This document shows positions 25,301 through 34,436 of a stretch of 64,000 nucleotides of DNA, piece by piece. Positions within the stretch are counted from its first letter, which is position 1; each line of letters begins with the position of its first letter. The notes under the pieces are model-generated. The model had not been told where the DNA came from. It ran no database searches and was given only the letters and a program-made list of their open reading frames with translations. A program made the translations under genes and the position numbers. Source of the DNA: Eulemur rufifrons (Eukaryota > Chordata > Mammalia > Primates > Lemuridae); the NCBI RefSeq assembly GCF_041146395.1, contig NC_090984.1, forward strand, positions 88,733,114 through 88,797,113. The letters are read 5' to 3'.

Positions 25301-28300
25301 AGCACAGTGCTGTGGGGGTGCCGAACAGGTGCTGCTGCTGGCAAGAGGGGGGTCGGGGATGGGAACCATCCGGCAGAGCGGCAGCCTCACTCAGGACAGC
25401 GGACCTGGCTTGGGTCTGCGCTTGGTGAAGGAGACTGATTCGCAGGCAGCTTGGAGAGCTGCCTCTCATAGGTATCTTTCTCATCATTTATCAGTAATGC
25501 CGTGAGGACGCTCCCTTCTTTTCTTTTTTTAATCACAAAACTATGCCATAGAAAGTGGTTGAATTCATTAAAGACACACTTCTAATAAAAATTAAAGTCA
25601 CAATGTCTAATTTTTTCTAATTGTTTTTAATAAATTAAGGAGCATGTGAGGGTTTTTTTATTTTGTTTTGTTTGAGGGAAGAGGGGACAGTTTAAAAAAA
25701 AAAGAGAGAGGTGAACAAATTAAGTGAACACTTTTTTTCCCAGCCCCAGTGGGCCTGTGGCCATTATGATGGCCTAAAGCTTGATAATAGATGCTCTGAC
25801 CCCTGCGTCTGAGCCAGTCGAGAGCAAGGCCTGGGACCGGGGGTGGGAGGTTCCAAGGGAGTTTTGTGTTTGTTTATTAAAAGGATAGTTTTGCTGAACT
25901 CGCTCCATCCCTTGGGTCATATACACTCCTCACACCCTTCATAGGAAAGGGGCTGCAGAAGCCTTCCCGCCCCTGACAGCTAAATGTCAAGAGGTAGCAT
26001 TGTAAGAAACAGTAGGAGGCAGAGCTTAGCCTGTTCAAATATTCAGGTGTCCTAATTGTGCCTGGCATAAATTGATTCTATTGTATGAGGTATCAGAGCT
26101 GGAATTCTTATGAAATTATACATTAATGAAACATTTTAAAATGCCTTTCTCATCCCCACACCAAACGCATACATGTACTCACTTTCCAGGCCCAAGTACT
26201 AGAATCATGGCAATTTCTTCCCGTCAGAGCCAGCTTCATAATTTATAATATGAGAATCTTGACTTCAGTTATTTCATTTGAGTCTCCTGATATGTGGATA
26301 GTGCCCTCCTTGTAAAAGTGAAGAAACAGGTCCAGAACAACTTGCCATGGATAAGCAGCAAACCAGCGGAAGAGCTGAGTCAGAACTCGTGACCTGTGAC
26401 CCCTACACCCCTGCTTGTTAATATCTCTGCCAAAGCAGGTGCAGAAGAAAATAAGGGCAATCCAGTTTGAGTCAATTGGTACACAGCGTGGTTGTTACTG
26501 ACACTCTGGAGTCAGGGACCTGAGTTCAAATTCTGACCCTGTCACTGATGAGCTACTTTGGGCAAAGAATTTAATTCCTCTAAACCTTAATTTGTATGTC
26601 AGTACAATGGAGGTAATGATGCCTCACAGAGGTACTGTGGGAATTAAATAAGAATGTGCATCTGGCAATGGTTAAAATTAATTATTGAAATTCTATTTGA
26701 ACCATCTGTGTGTTCATCACCGTGGTGATGGAGAATATGGATAAATAACAAGAGACTAATTCTCCTACCTGCCTGTTCACAAAAACCGAATGGTATGGAT
26801 AAGATGAACGATGGTAGATGATTACAGTGCCAAAAGCTACAGGTGAAATTCTACTGACCCAGATCCCATGATTTAGGAAGTAAATAGACTTGGCAGAGAG
26901 GGAAAGAAGGAAAAATCAAGGCACCAGAATTCTGAGCATAGAATATCGACAATCAAAGTTTCTTGTTTTCACTCACAGACCTTTTGAATCCAGTTTGCTC
27001 CCATTATTTAACTTCTGTTAATTTTATCCAAATGCAAATCTGCTTCCTTTCTAAAGCCAGAATGAGAAATCACATTGATAAAGTACAGATGGTTGGTTAA
27101 ATTGCTGTGTGCAAATATGCGTGTGCACATGGGCATGGCTTTCAGCATGGTGAGAGGAAGGGCTGGGGGGGGGCTGGAGTATCACAAAACATTTAGGACA
27201 AGTTTTGATATGTCTGCCATTCTGATTTATTACATTTGAGGCATATGGAATATGAGACAAGGTGTGTCTGTATTTGAAGCCTATGTTGACGTTATTCATT
27301 TCCTGTGTTTAAGGAGCTGGAATATCAGAAGTCTCAGCCCCCACAGCCTGGAGATAAGTTTGTGTCCGTTGTCAGCCAGTTCATCACAGTAGCCAGCTTC
27401 AGCTTCTCTGATGTTGAAGACCTTCTAGCAGAAGCCAAAGACCTGGTAAATTTCCCCCTTGCACACTGAGTGTTGTTTGACAGGGCTGGGCTTTAATTTG
27501 GTACTTTCAGATATTAATTACACTGTACAGGAAGCAGCAGGAATGAGATCCAAACATCATGGCACAGGAAATGAAGTAGTAGATCGTTGTTTTGTATATC
27601 ATAGGTATATTTTCATTTCCCAGACTGTGATGAGTTGAAATACATTTTTGTCTAACCGCCCTGTGTTGCCTTTAGACCTTTAAGGCTCTGAATAGTATAA
27701 AAGCAGAATATAGTTCAGGATTGAAGTACTTATCTCTGGGAACCAGAAAAGAGTAGATGATGAAAACTAGGGCAGAATGAAGTGTACCTGAGCAGGACAG
27801 GGGTACTACCTATTTAAATCTCCAGCAGAACTTGTTAAAGGAGCTGCATTTTAATTCACAGTCTCATTGTAAGAAGTATATTTTTTTGTAAGACATTTCA
27901 TTCTATAATTTTTGCTATTTTCAAAATTTTGTTTTCCCAAAGAGGGAAATTTTGTTGACCAATAACCAAGATCTTTAACTCCTCACCCCCACCTGCCTTC
28001 TCTTTATCTCAGGTTGTTTCCTCTTCCCAAATGCACACACATTCGTGTACCATGCATGCACACATTCATTTTCTCTCCCTGTCTCATTGTTTTTGGGTGA
28101 TATTAAGCCCCTCCCCTACCCCATTATTTCTTCCACACAGCCTGTCTCTCATGTGCCACAGCACTCTTGTTTTTACTTGCATCTTGAATAAATGGCTATC
28201 ATTTTTCTGTGGTCACCTATTCAATTATAGGTATGGATGATTGTTTATGTAACCGTACACATATACCTAACTGTGCAGAAGTAGACTGTATTGACCTACC

Positions 28301-31300
28301 TCAGATAATCTCAGCATTAAACTTCCTCTCCAAGCTTATCAAATAAAGGAGAAGACAATATGTATATATGACTGCTATTAGGGGTCCAAACTCTGATATC
28401 CCACGATGGAAATCAGTCAACGGATGTCAGAAACCATGGTTCAAACCTCCACTGTGAAAGCCGCCAGCCACGTTTTATGTGTGCCTCACCACTTTGGAGT
28501 ATGTGCTTTGTAAAGGACGAGGTCCCCCCCGCCCTGGTATCTCCACTGAGCAATACAGTACCTACTTTATCAAGGGGCCCAAACGTTTTTATAAGAAGCA
28601 ACTGGATAGTTGGTTTTTTATTTAGACACACACACAAAACCAAAACCGACTTCCTTTTTATCTTTCTTTCGGTCTTTTTTTTTTTGTGTGTGTGTGTGGG
28701 AACTTTAATCTGGGCCCAGTTTTCTTTAGATTTTCTAAGACTAAAATATACATGACTTCATCATCACTAGAATTCCTAGATAAAAAGATCATTCAGGATG
28801 GCTGGAAGTACACAAACTTGAATGTTTTAGAAGCTCAGTTATAGAATGTCTATTGCTGTTTTGTTCATACCAGAACTTTTAGAAATTAGCTTACAAAACC
28901 CTGGAAAAAGCTAGAGCACTATATGTGGTGCGTGAAGAATGTTATATTTTTCCCCAAAGAGCTCTGTTTTCTGATAGAATATTTCCAAATAAGTAAAACA
29001 TTAAGAACAACTCGGTGAAGAGAGAAAAGGTAAACAGAACATTTTTATTATAAATGTAAAGATATGAAATAATAATTATAAAATGTCATATAAATATAAA
29101 TGTCAAAGTGTATTTTATTTAAAATAAATATTTAAAACATTTTCCTTAAGGTATCATAGATAGTGTTACTGAAATACCAGAAGAACTTAACAATATAATA
29201 AAGGCAAGTGAAGCAAGAAAAATAAAATCAACTAGAAACTATTGGTTTGGGGGGACTGCATAAATACATCATGGTCTAAACACAAACAAAATTTAAAATA
29301 TAGAAAATTTTAACTAGTTGATTGAGTATAGCAAAAGAATTCATTTGACTTTGTAGCTAGGAAGCCTATCCCTGTAGCTTAGGAGTAGCAGCATTATATC
29401 CTTACAAAAGAAGTATAACTTTAACAAACAATTTGGCTGGCATTGAAGATCATTTGAGTAGTTATAATAATGCTAAGACTGTTGTAAGCATACTGTCACA
29501 AGTTAAGAAGATAACTCCTGGAAGAATTAAAAACAGAAACAGTTAAAAGTAAAAAGAGACAGAATATACTATTGTTATTGTATACATTTATTTTTATTTA
29601 ATTTTTTAAAACACTCCCTTAATATTTTGTATTTTGGCTGTTTAAAATGATTGGCATTGAAAAAAATGTTCTAAAACAAAGGTTTGGAATAAAATTATAT
29701 TCTCAGTCATACATTTTGAGTTACATTAATGATTCCCTAACCAGTTACAGTTTTCTAATTGAGGCCCAGGAAGTAGCCTAACAATACCAGCATTAGCTAT
29801 GATAAGGAAAAGCAGCTAAGAAGCACTGGCTCCCATTTGCTTTCGATATTAACCATATGGCACCAATAAATGATATTAAAACTGCTTCAAAGAAAAGTTA
29901 AAAGTACAAGTTTCCCTACCCCTGCTGAGTTTGCTATTAGTTTTATGTTTTGGGTGCTCTGTCTTATAATATTTTGCTTTCTTGTTTTCACTACTGTTTA
30001 GTTAATAAAAAGTCATAGGAAGTCATCATAGATGTTAAGTGTAAATGAGGCAGAAAGGAATAAATGGTTTCAAAAGTTGAGGAGTATTACAATTTTTACT
30101 TTAGAAATGATTAGTAGACATGTTCAGCAGCTGAAGATAAATATAGGCTCACTAAAATCCATCAAGTTATATTTGACTCAGCTACTTGGGAGGGTGAGAG
30201 GCAGGAGGATCGCTTGAGCCCAGCATTCCACGGCTGCAGTGCACCATGATCGCACCTGCAAACAGCCAGTGCACTCCAGCCCCGGAAACATAGTGAGACC
30301 CATCTCTTAAAGAGAGAAAAAAAAAAAGATGACTCAATTTGAGCTTTATTCTTCTAAAGAGATTTATATTTAATCATGGAATTCTCTTGGAATACTGAAC
30401 TTCTTAAAACCTTTGTTTTTTCCAGTTTACTAAAGCAGTGAAGCATTTTGGGGAAGAGGCTGGCAAAATACAGCCGGATGAGTTCTTTGGCATTTTTGAT
30501 CAGTTTCTTCAAGCTGTGTCAGAAGCCAAACAAGAGAATGAAAACATGAGAAGGAAGAAGGAGGAAGAAGAGCGTCGAGCTCGCATGGAAGCTCAGGCAA
30601 GAGGATGACTAATTGGCTAGTTCCTCCTCCAGGAAGTTCTACGGCTGCAACCCAGCCAAGGGGTTTTAGATACACTCTGATGTGCTGGCAAGGAGGGAGG
30701 CATCAGTGTTCTCTCTAGAATGCTGCTGGGCCTTTAAAGTAGTAGCAAGTTCCTCTTGGCCAATTTGACAGTATATATCCAAAGCCTTTAAAAATATATC
30801 CACACCCTTTAATCTGGAATTCCATTTCTTAAAAATTATTTTAAAGAAAGAATCATAAATTTGCACAAAGAGGGCAGCAATCTTTCTAATAGCCCCAAGC
30901 TGGACACAACCTAAATGTTTACCAATAGGGCATTAGTTCTAAATGATGTAACAGCTACATAATGGAATATGTATGTAGTCCTTAAAAGACATGCCTTCAA
31001 AGAATATTTAATGATATAAGAAAGCTTACAAAATGATTTCTACATGAAATCTTTGTTTAATTTTTTTTATTTTTTTTTAATAAGCATAAATATGTATAGA
31101 AAATAATAGTGGTGGGATAAACTCCCAAAATTTCACAATGGTTATCTCTTGGTAGTAGAATTAAAGATGATTTCTTGCCCCATTCCGTTTATCTGAATTA
31201 TCCAAATTTTCTATAATATGTATGTATTATTTGGCTTTTAGTAACAGTAGCTCTTGTGCAGCAGGTTCCAGCATTCACAGTAGACACAAGCTAAGCCTTT

Positions 31301-31909
31301 GATGTAAGGAAAGTGGCCTGATGACCATTTGCTTTAGTCTCTCGGTAGCATAAAGAAACCAATATTTGAGGTCTGTTTAATAATGATAACATTTTCCATT
31401 ATAAAACCAGATTACCTCAGTTGCTCTCATTTTAACTAGAATATCATGAGGTTTACCTAGAACCTAGATGATGAGGGTCTAACCACAAACAGTGCTAATT
31501 TTTTTGTCACTGTTCGTCACTTCCATGATGGAGACCTCATGTCCCAGTCATCCCTTTGTTGTGGCACCCAGGGAGTCAGCCACTGCAGACGAGCAGAGCT
31601 TGGTGAGACCAGAGCATCACCATTTCACAGAGTTTCTCTCCACTGAAAACAGAATGGAGTATGTTGCCGCTTCTCTAAAAGTTTCCTTTATATTTGCAGC
31701 TCAAAGAACAACGTGAAAGGGAACGTAAAATGAGAAAAGCAAAAGAGAACAGTGAAGAAAGCGGAGAGTTCGATGACCTCGTTTCAGCGTTACGCTCAGG
31801 AGAAGTCTTTGACAAAGACCTTTCCAAATTGAAACGGAATCGCAAACGCATTACCAACCAGATGACGGACAGCAGCCGAGAGAGACCAGTCACGAAACTT
31901 AATTTCTAA
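4189..31909 (+). CDS. DAAM1: DAAM1 (formin), C-terminal 422 codons, 11 exons, partial at 5' end
   Basis: Spliced coding region: join(4189-4218, 5370-5476, 12955-13039, 17210-17316, 18522-18610, 19418-19586, 22973-23080, 24464-24524, 27314-27445, 30426-30596, 31700-31909). It sums to 1269 nt, that is 422 residues plus TAA, equal to residues 657-1078 if full length is 1078 aa. DAAM1 is a Rho- and Dishevelled-linked formin of the non-canonical Wnt/planar cell polarity pathway; its dimeric FH2 domain nucleates and elongates unbranched actin filaments. Seen here: most of FH2 (about 657-1009), including NCNILLSR with the conserved actin-contact Ile (698) and the family signature [15 protein letters not shown] (821-835); a charged helix rich in E, K and R (about 990-1026); the DAD core [13 protein letters not shown] (1034-1046) with the basic KRNRKR (1054-1059), which in the family binds the N-terminal DID for autoinhibition; and the end VTKLNF. 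The GTPase-binding, DID and FH1 parts lie upstream of the window. The DAAM2 paralogue is the alternative, but the recalled sequence match is to DAAM1. Confidence 0.97.
4219..5369 (+). other. DAAM1: DAAM1 intron with TG repeat near its 3' end
   Basis: GT-AG intron of 1151 nt between the microexon and the next FH2 exon. It holds a TTTTG simple repeat (about 4300-4323) and a TG-rich tract at 5242-5284, 86 nt before the acceptor. No other recognisable element. Confidence 0.85.
5242..5284 (+). repeat. (TG)n-rich microsatellite
   Basis: Interrupted TG/TA dinucleotide tract in the short intron after the microexon. UG-rich RNA is a known ligand of TDP-43 and CELF proteins, so it may affect splicing of the flanking exon. 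It could equally be neutral. Confidence 0.85.
5370..5476 (+). CDS. DAAM1: DAAM1 FH2 exon, residues 667-702
   Basis: Acceptor ctctttacag, donor gag|gtattg. The exon reads [14 protein letters not shown] and onward to NCNILLSR, with the last codon (Arg702) split as ag|g. It contains the conserved Ile of the FH2 knob (codon 5463-5465, residue 698), a position whose mutation is known to impair actin assembly in formins. The exon is 107 nt and starts in phase 0, so it can follow either the microexon or the exon upstream of it. Confidence 0.97.
6669..6987. mobile_element. Tigger-derived MITE (MER2-like), 319 bp
   Basis: It starts CAGTAGTCCCCCTTATCTG and ends in the inverse, ...GGGGGGGACTACTG, flanked by TA on both sides (6667-6668 and 6988-6989). 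These are the hallmarks of a pogo/Tigger Tc1-mariner element. The interior is short and non-coding, so it is an internally deleted, non-autonomous copy. The family name MER2 is from memory. Confidence 0.88.
7947..8090 (+). mobile_element. Alu-related left monomer (FLAM-like) with target duplication
   Basis: A single monomer resembling the left half of Alu (gaggctgaggcaggag, then ggagttcaagaccagcctgg) ends in an A-rich AAAAT repeat tail. A direct repeat, aaaacttaa, flanks it at 7938-7946 and 8091-8099. The absence of a right monomer suggests an old FLAM-type SINE. Confidence 0.85.
8500..8660 (+). repeat. MIR SINE fragment
   Basis: The sequence follows the MIR core and tail order: a 'cctcatctataaaatggag' block, then 'gtaaagcccctggcagggtgcctg'. 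Diverged, boundaries approximate. Confidence 0.6.
11560..11800 (-). repeat. MIR SINE fragment, antisense
   Basis: A 'ttattgagccctttctatg' block, 'ttaatcctcac', then 'gttgaggaaactgag' follow the reverse complement of MIR. A 60-base A/T insertion or decay separates the blocks. Confidence 0.55.
12310..12490 (+). repeat. MIR SINE fragment
   Basis: A 'ttgacctttggcagatcactt' type block followed by 'gagcctcagtttttccatct' and 'gtgaagtgcttc' matches the MIR consensus order. It ends about 460 bases before the next exon. Confidence 0.7.
12955..13039 (+). CDS. DAAM1: DAAM1 FH2 exon, residues 702-730
   Basis: Acceptor ttctttctccag, donor cag|gtgagc, 85 nt. It completes Arg702 and encodes [18 protein letters not shown] through to DMLEQ, part of the FH2 knob region. 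The in-frame continuation into the intron is not coding. Confidence 0.97.
15640..16400 (+). repeat. LINE-2 3'-end fragment, diverged
   Basis: C/T-rich sequence with LINE-2-like blocks: 'ggctaagccagaatcacgag', 'tccaggccaccctcatctct', 'cactgcctagaac'. These occur in the same order as the LINE-2 ORF2 tail. Heavily mutated, edges approximate. Confidence 0.5.
16790..16930 (+). repeat. MIR-like SINE fragment
   Basis: The blocks 'gaagtcaagagacctaggtt', 'gatcttgggtgagttgcttg' and 'atctcccaggaccctag' fit a diverged MIR. Confidence 0.5.
17210..17316 (+). CDS. DAAM1: DAAM1 FH2 exon, residues 731-766
   Basis: Acceptor tactttttag, donor ccg|gtaggt, 107 nt. It encodes [18 protein letters not shown] and continues to RFLFEMSR, with Arg766 split cg|a. 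The segment contributes helices of the FH2 core. Confidence 0.97.
17317..18521 (+). other. DAAM1: DAAM1 intron, 1.2 kb
   Basis: GT-AG intron. It is relatively G/C-rich and purine-rich around 17900-18300, with no recognisable repeat. An open frame at 18103-18465 has no homology that I can see. Confidence 0.8.
18522..18610 (+). CDS. DAAM1: DAAM1 FH2 exon, residues 766-796
   Basis: Acceptor gctcctacag, donor gaag|gtaaag, 89 nt. It encodes [20 protein letters not shown] and then VAEVKPKVE, with Ala796 split g|ca. It is a basic, helical part of FH2. Confidence 0.97.
18611..19417 (+). other. DAAM1: DAAM1 intron, 0.8 kb
   Basis: GT-AG intron with a gaag acceptor. No recognisable repeat or RNA gene. 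Confidence 0.85.
19418..19586 (+). CDS. DAAM1: DAAM1 FH2 signature exon, residues 796-852
   Basis: Acceptor ttttgaag, donor gacaa|gtaagt, 169 nt. It carries the FH2 family signature [15 protein letters not shown] and the DTKSS motif with the conserved lysine (residue 847) that corresponds to the actin-contact lysine of other formins. Residues 806-812 read RSAALKQ; I recall glycine at 808 in human, so alanine here is a likely lineage substitution. The open frame extends upstream into the intron to an ATG at 19330, but homology begins exactly at the splice acceptor. Confidence 0.97.
19835..20030 (-). repeat. L1 fragment, antisense
   Basis: Blocks like 'gcttgatgaatttccacaaa', 'cacccagatcaagaaacaaa' and 'cctggaagtctcctcacaac' follow the reverse complement of mammalian-wide L1. 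Boundaries approximate. Confidence 0.6.
20635..20800 (-). repeat. MIR SINE fragment, antisense
   Basis: 'agagcactttcacatttgat', 'tcacaacagcctgtgaagta' and 'gataaactgaggcagg' are in the order of reverse-complement MIR. Confidence 0.65.
21027..21488. repeat. Long inverted repeat, 55-bp arms, 352-nt loop
   Basis: The left arm (21027-21081, beginning ttgaggttactatagaatt) is the reverse complement of the right arm (21434-21488) at 52 of 55 positions. All three mismatches are C/T differences. The centre is not palindromic and matches no family I know. It may be a MITE-like DNA transposon with long terminal inverted repeats or an inverted duplication. In intronic RNA it would form a long stem. Confidence 0.85.
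22030..22170. repeat. hAT-type MER fragment
   Basis: 'ctggctgcatgttagagtca', 'ccagggagtttttaaaaaat' and 'ggcccaggcatctgg' match a common short hAT-Charlie-derived mammalian repeat. The subfamily name is not certain. Confidence 0.55.
22973..23080 (+). CDS. DAAM1: DAAM1 FH2 exon, residues 852-888
   Basis: Acceptor ctttggttgtag, donor aa|gtaagt, 108 nt. It encodes [20 protein letters not shown] and onward to IPQAAKV, with Asn888 split aa|c. It belongs to the FH2 post region, which receives the lasso of the partner subunit. Confidence 0.97.
23081..24463 (+). other. DAAM1: DAAM1 intron, 1.4 kb
   Basis: GT-AG intron, A/T-rich. No recognisable repeat, RNA gene or open frame of interest. Confidence 0.85.
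24464..24524 (+). CDS. DAAM1: DAAM1 FH2 exon, residues 888-908
   Basis: Acceptor tttacaacag, donor gagaca|gtgagt, 61 nt. It encodes [20 protein letters not shown], an amphipathic helix in the C-terminal half of FH2, and ends in phase 0. Confidence 0.96.
26290..26420 (-). repeat. MIR SINE fragment, antisense
   Basis: 'gtgaagaaacaggtccagaa', 'gcagcaaaccagcggaagag' and 'ctgagtcagaactcgtgacc' follow reverse-complement MIR order. Confidence 0.5.
26490..26690 (+). repeat. MIR SINE fragment
   Basis: 'tctggagtcagggacctgag', 'gtcactgatgagctactttg', 'aatttaattcctctaaacct' and 'gtactgtgggaattaaataa' follow the MIR consensus from head to core. Confidence 0.7.
27314..27445 (+). CDS. DAAM1: DAAM1 FH2 exon, residues 909-952
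   Basis: Acceptor tgtgtttaag, donor ctg|gtaaat, 132 nt, exactly 44 codons, phase 0 at both ends. It encodes [16 protein letters not shown], then [19 protein letters not shown] and AEAKDL. It is part of the FH2 C-terminal bundle. Confidence 0.97.
27446..30425 (+). other. DAAM1: DAAM1 intron, 3.0 kb
   Basis: GT-AG intron, very A/T-rich at about 28980-29750. It contains an Alu-related right monomer (30181-30329) about 100 nt before the next exon. No other element recognised. Confidence 0.85.
30181..30329 (+). mobile_element. Alu-related right monomer (FRAM-like)
   Basis: 'gctacttgggagggtgagag', 'ggaggatcgcttgagcccag' and 'cagtgcactccagcc' match the right half of Alu, ending in an A tail. The direct repeat tgactca flanks it (30174-30180 and 30330-30336). 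Confidence 0.8.
30426..30596 (+). CDS. DAAM1: DAAM1 end of FH2 and charged helix, residues 953-1009
   Basis: Acceptor ttttttccag; the exon ends at gctcag, followed by gcaaga, so the donor is GC rather than GT. It is 171 nt, exactly 57 codons. It encodes [20 protein letters not shown] through to MEAQ, closing FH2 and entering a strongly charged helix (about 990 onward). Residues 991-995 read MRRKK where I recall MRKKK in human. If the intron is not removed, translation adds three residues and stops at TGA 30606-30608. Confidence 0.96.
30597..31699 (+). other. DAAM1: DAAM1 last intron, GC-AG, with L1 fragment
   Basis: Begins gcaaga and ends tttgcag: a GC-AG intron of 1103 nt. A sense L1 3' fragment occupies about 30780-31250. 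The first in-frame stop on read-through is TGA at 30606-30608. Confidence 0.9.
30780..31250 (+). repeat. L1 3'-end fragment, mammalian-wide type
   Basis: 'ctaatagccccaagctggac', 'cctaaatgtttaccaatagg', 'catgaaatctttgtttaatt' and 'ggttatctcttggtagtaga' follow the order of an old L1M 3' end. Confidence 0.7.
31700..31909 (+). CDS. DAAM1: DAAM1 terminal coding exon with DAD, residues 1010-1078
   Basis: Acceptor tatatttgcag; 69 codons then TAA at 31907-31909. It begins [10 protein letters not shown], finishing the basic/acidic helix, then the DAD core [13 protein letters not shown] (about 1034-1046) and the basic cluster KRNRKR, ending VTKLNF. In the family the DAD folds back on the N-terminal DID and holds the formin inactive until Rho or Dishevelled releases it. 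The exon is complete and undamaged. Confidence 0.97.
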   Translation, partial: LKEQRERERKMRKAKENSEESGEFDDLVSALRSGEVFDKDLSKLKRNRKRITNQMTDSSRERPVTKLNF

Positions 31910-33041
31910 TTTTCCATAAATACTTTTCTAGAAAGCTCATTAGTAGCCCTTTGAAGTGACTAGAACTTTTCATTACACTGCCTTGCAATCCAAACGGTGG
32001 CAATTTCTTCCCTCATCTGTGAGTGAATGTGTGTATGTAAATGTATGCGTGTGTATATATATGTATTAAAAAATGTACATAGAAGTCTGAGTGTTGTCTG
32101 GAGACCTATATGTATAGCTAAAAAATTTTGTTAACGTATGTGCTCAGAAACCCTTCGTGTATGCATTCACATTGAGTGTGGCTCATTTTCTCTCCCTGAA
32201 CACCGTGAATGTTCAGAAGCACAATACTATCTCCTGAAAGAGATGACAGAGACATTCCCTAGAGTATAAAAAAAAAAAGAAAAGGCTTGCAGAATATTTT
32301 ATGGTTTCCAAGCTTGGTATACTCTGAAATTATTTTCATTGGTGGAACTGGAGTTGGAAAAATGTAGATTTAAAATGGTTTTTGATAGTTGACAATGTGA
32401 TGCTGGTGCGTCGCATCAGTAATCGATAGAACCAGCTTAGAATTTCTGACGTTGGTGTGGGGATACAGTCTGTAAATGTTTATTAAGAACATCTTGCACA
32501 CAATGTGAATTATGTAGAATGTCAATCAGAATTTTTCTGTATATTTAAAACTTGGACATTGATTTTTTTCCCCCTAATTTCATCGAGTTCTCTGCCAAGT
32601 ACTCTTGATGACTTCTTTAAATTGCTTTTAGAAAGAACACTATTTTCATGCAATCCACGCTCTTGTTAAAGAAAAAGATTACCAGAATGTGCTTCTTGTT
32701 CTAACAATATAGATATATAAACCTTAAAAATAAAATATCCCACCCAAGACTTAAAGGTAGAATTCTCTGAAGGGATAAAGATTCTTCAAAAACATTTTTT
32801 TAATGGGGTGCCTTTTTGTTGTTGTTGTATTTTCTATTTTCTGTTTTGTAGGACAAGCTGCATCTTCTGTAAATATAGGTCTGGACTAAACAACACTTAG
32901 AGAATGCACAAAATGTCAACAACGTCAGCAGATATGCCCAGATCTATTTATCTCTAAGTATATTTGAAGTGGTTTGTTGTTTATATGTTGTCATTTTAAA
33001 TTGTGTGTCAGTAAAGCTACCTGTAAAATTTCAGTCCAAAA

Positions 33042-33070
33042 AATAAAGCTCTCAGGGAGAAATAAATAAA
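33042..33070 (+). terminator. Proximal polyadenylation signal cluster in DAAM1 3'UTR
   Basis: Three AATAAA hexamers (33042, 33061, 33065) lie about 1.1 kb after the stop codon. They could give a shorter 3'UTR isoform lacking the LINE-2-derived segment. Use is not shown by the sequence. Confidence 0.4.
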
Positions 33071-33337
33071 AACAATGAACATTAGAAAATAAAATATAGA
33101 TGCTTACCATAACCTACCAACTCTTAATATCCTTAAATTATATGATATATAAAGAGGACTGTTACTTTTTTTGTTTTGTTTTGTTTTGTTTTGCTTTGCT
33201 TTATTTATTTGTAGTTGGGGGGCGGTCTAATGTTTTCTCTTTTTCTTTCCATCGATCCTGTTGTGGTTGGGTTTCCTGTGGAGAGAGTAGTTTGTCCTAT
33301 TGCACTAGATTATTTACTCACTAAATTGAGTTTTTCA

Positions 33338-33445
33338 ATTAACAAATATTTATTAAGCACCTACTGTGTACCAGGCATAGTAGGGCTACAATGGTAAGCA
33401 AGACAGAGTCCCTGCCCCCACGGAGCTTATGCTGTAATGGGGATA
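33338..33445 (-). repeat. LINE-2 tail, antisense, inside the 3'UTR
   Basis: 'caaatatttattaagcacct', 'actgtgtaccaggcatagta', 'gtccctgcccccacggagct' match the reverse complement of the LINE-2 3' end. If the distal polyadenylation site is used, this repeat is part of mature DAAM1 mRNA. Confidence 0.75.
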
Positions 33446-34412
33446 TTAAGGGATGAATAGAATACCAATGTGCGCACTGTACAGGAATCATGCTATTTAA
33501 AAATAATTTGTATAAACTATAATGCTTAGTGCAGATGGCAAGGTATCTGTGCTAAGTAAAAGCTGTGAAATAGTGCTCTAAGAGTTGTCAAGAGCTGTGG
33601 TTTTACATTTTGTTTCTCATTGCAAACGTAGTGACTTTCTACACATTATATGGACATAAACGACTCCTAGCAAATAAAACAGTCATAAATACAAAGCAGA
33701 GGTCGCGCTCCCCCAACTCCTGGTTAACCGAGGTCTGCACGTCCACCATGTTAAAGGTGCAGATGGAGACTTGGCTCAAAAAGGCTTAGAGATGAGGAGT
33801 GGGATATAATGATGGTTTTGTCTATTCCTTAACTAAAGTGCCTCTATGTATATTCTTTTCTACTTCAAGCAGGAGAAATTTGGTCTGGCTCAATTTTGAA
33901 ACTGTATTTTGAAAATGGCTTTGTCTTACGGTTTAAGGAATAGACGTGGAGGAAGAGTCACATAAAGGAGCAAGTTTGTGTAGCATGTCCCTCTTGCCCT
34001 TCTTAAATCATCCTCTTTTTGATATGGCCATCCTGGTAGGCCTCCTTTGCCATGTCCATGTTTGGTTCCTTTCCCTGAAAACTGTGTGCAGATAATTCCA
34101 TGTGCCATTGTTGAGAAGAAAAAAACAAACAAAAAAACAAAAAAAAAAAACTACTTTTAGATTGGTGCTGGTGTAAGTAGCCACTTTTCTCTCTTGGGTG
34201 TGTATTTTAAAGTTTTTTGTTTGTTTTTTTAAATTAATGCCAAAAAGAAAAAGCATTATAATTTGTAAACTTAATTATATGTCTTGTATCTTATTAGTTT
34301 AGTAGTTGGAACCACTTAGTCTTTAGGTGCAAGACTGTTGTTAGATAGTACTGAGAAAAAAGATGTTGTATGTGTTATGAGACTGTACATTTTTTTTAAA
34401 ATAGCAATATGC

Positions 34413-34418
34413 AATAAA
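34413..34418 (+). terminator. Distal AATAAA polyadenylation signal, probable end of DAAM1
   Basis: AATAAA within gcaataaagagatgaattc, with a downstream TG/T-rich element (ttgggtgtac, tctttttgtg). Cleavage would fall near 34430-34440. It is preferred over the proximal signals because of this downstream element and the expected UTR length. Confidence 0.6.
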
Positions 34419-34436
34419 GAGATGAATTCATTGGGT

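Larger units (their letters stand above)
24525..27313 (+). other. DAAM1: DAAM1 intron, 2.8 kb
   Basis: GT-AG intron. It holds a G/C- and purine-rich stretch (about 24950-25440) and two MIR pieces (about 26290-26420 antisense, 26490-26690 sense). Nothing else recognisable. Confidence 0.85.
31910..34436 (+). other. DAAM1: DAAM1 3' untranslated region
   Basis: A/T-rich sequence follows the stop codon with no convincing ORF. It contains two Pumilio-type TGTANATA motifs (32052-32059, 32868-32875), a TTTTG simple repeat near 33170-33195, and an antisense LINE-2 tail at 33338-33445. Candidate AATAAA signals are at 32729, 33042, 33061, 33065 and 34413. The distal one is followed by a TG-rich stretch and gives a UTR of about 2.5 kb. 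The exact end is inferred, not observed. Confidence 0.72.
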
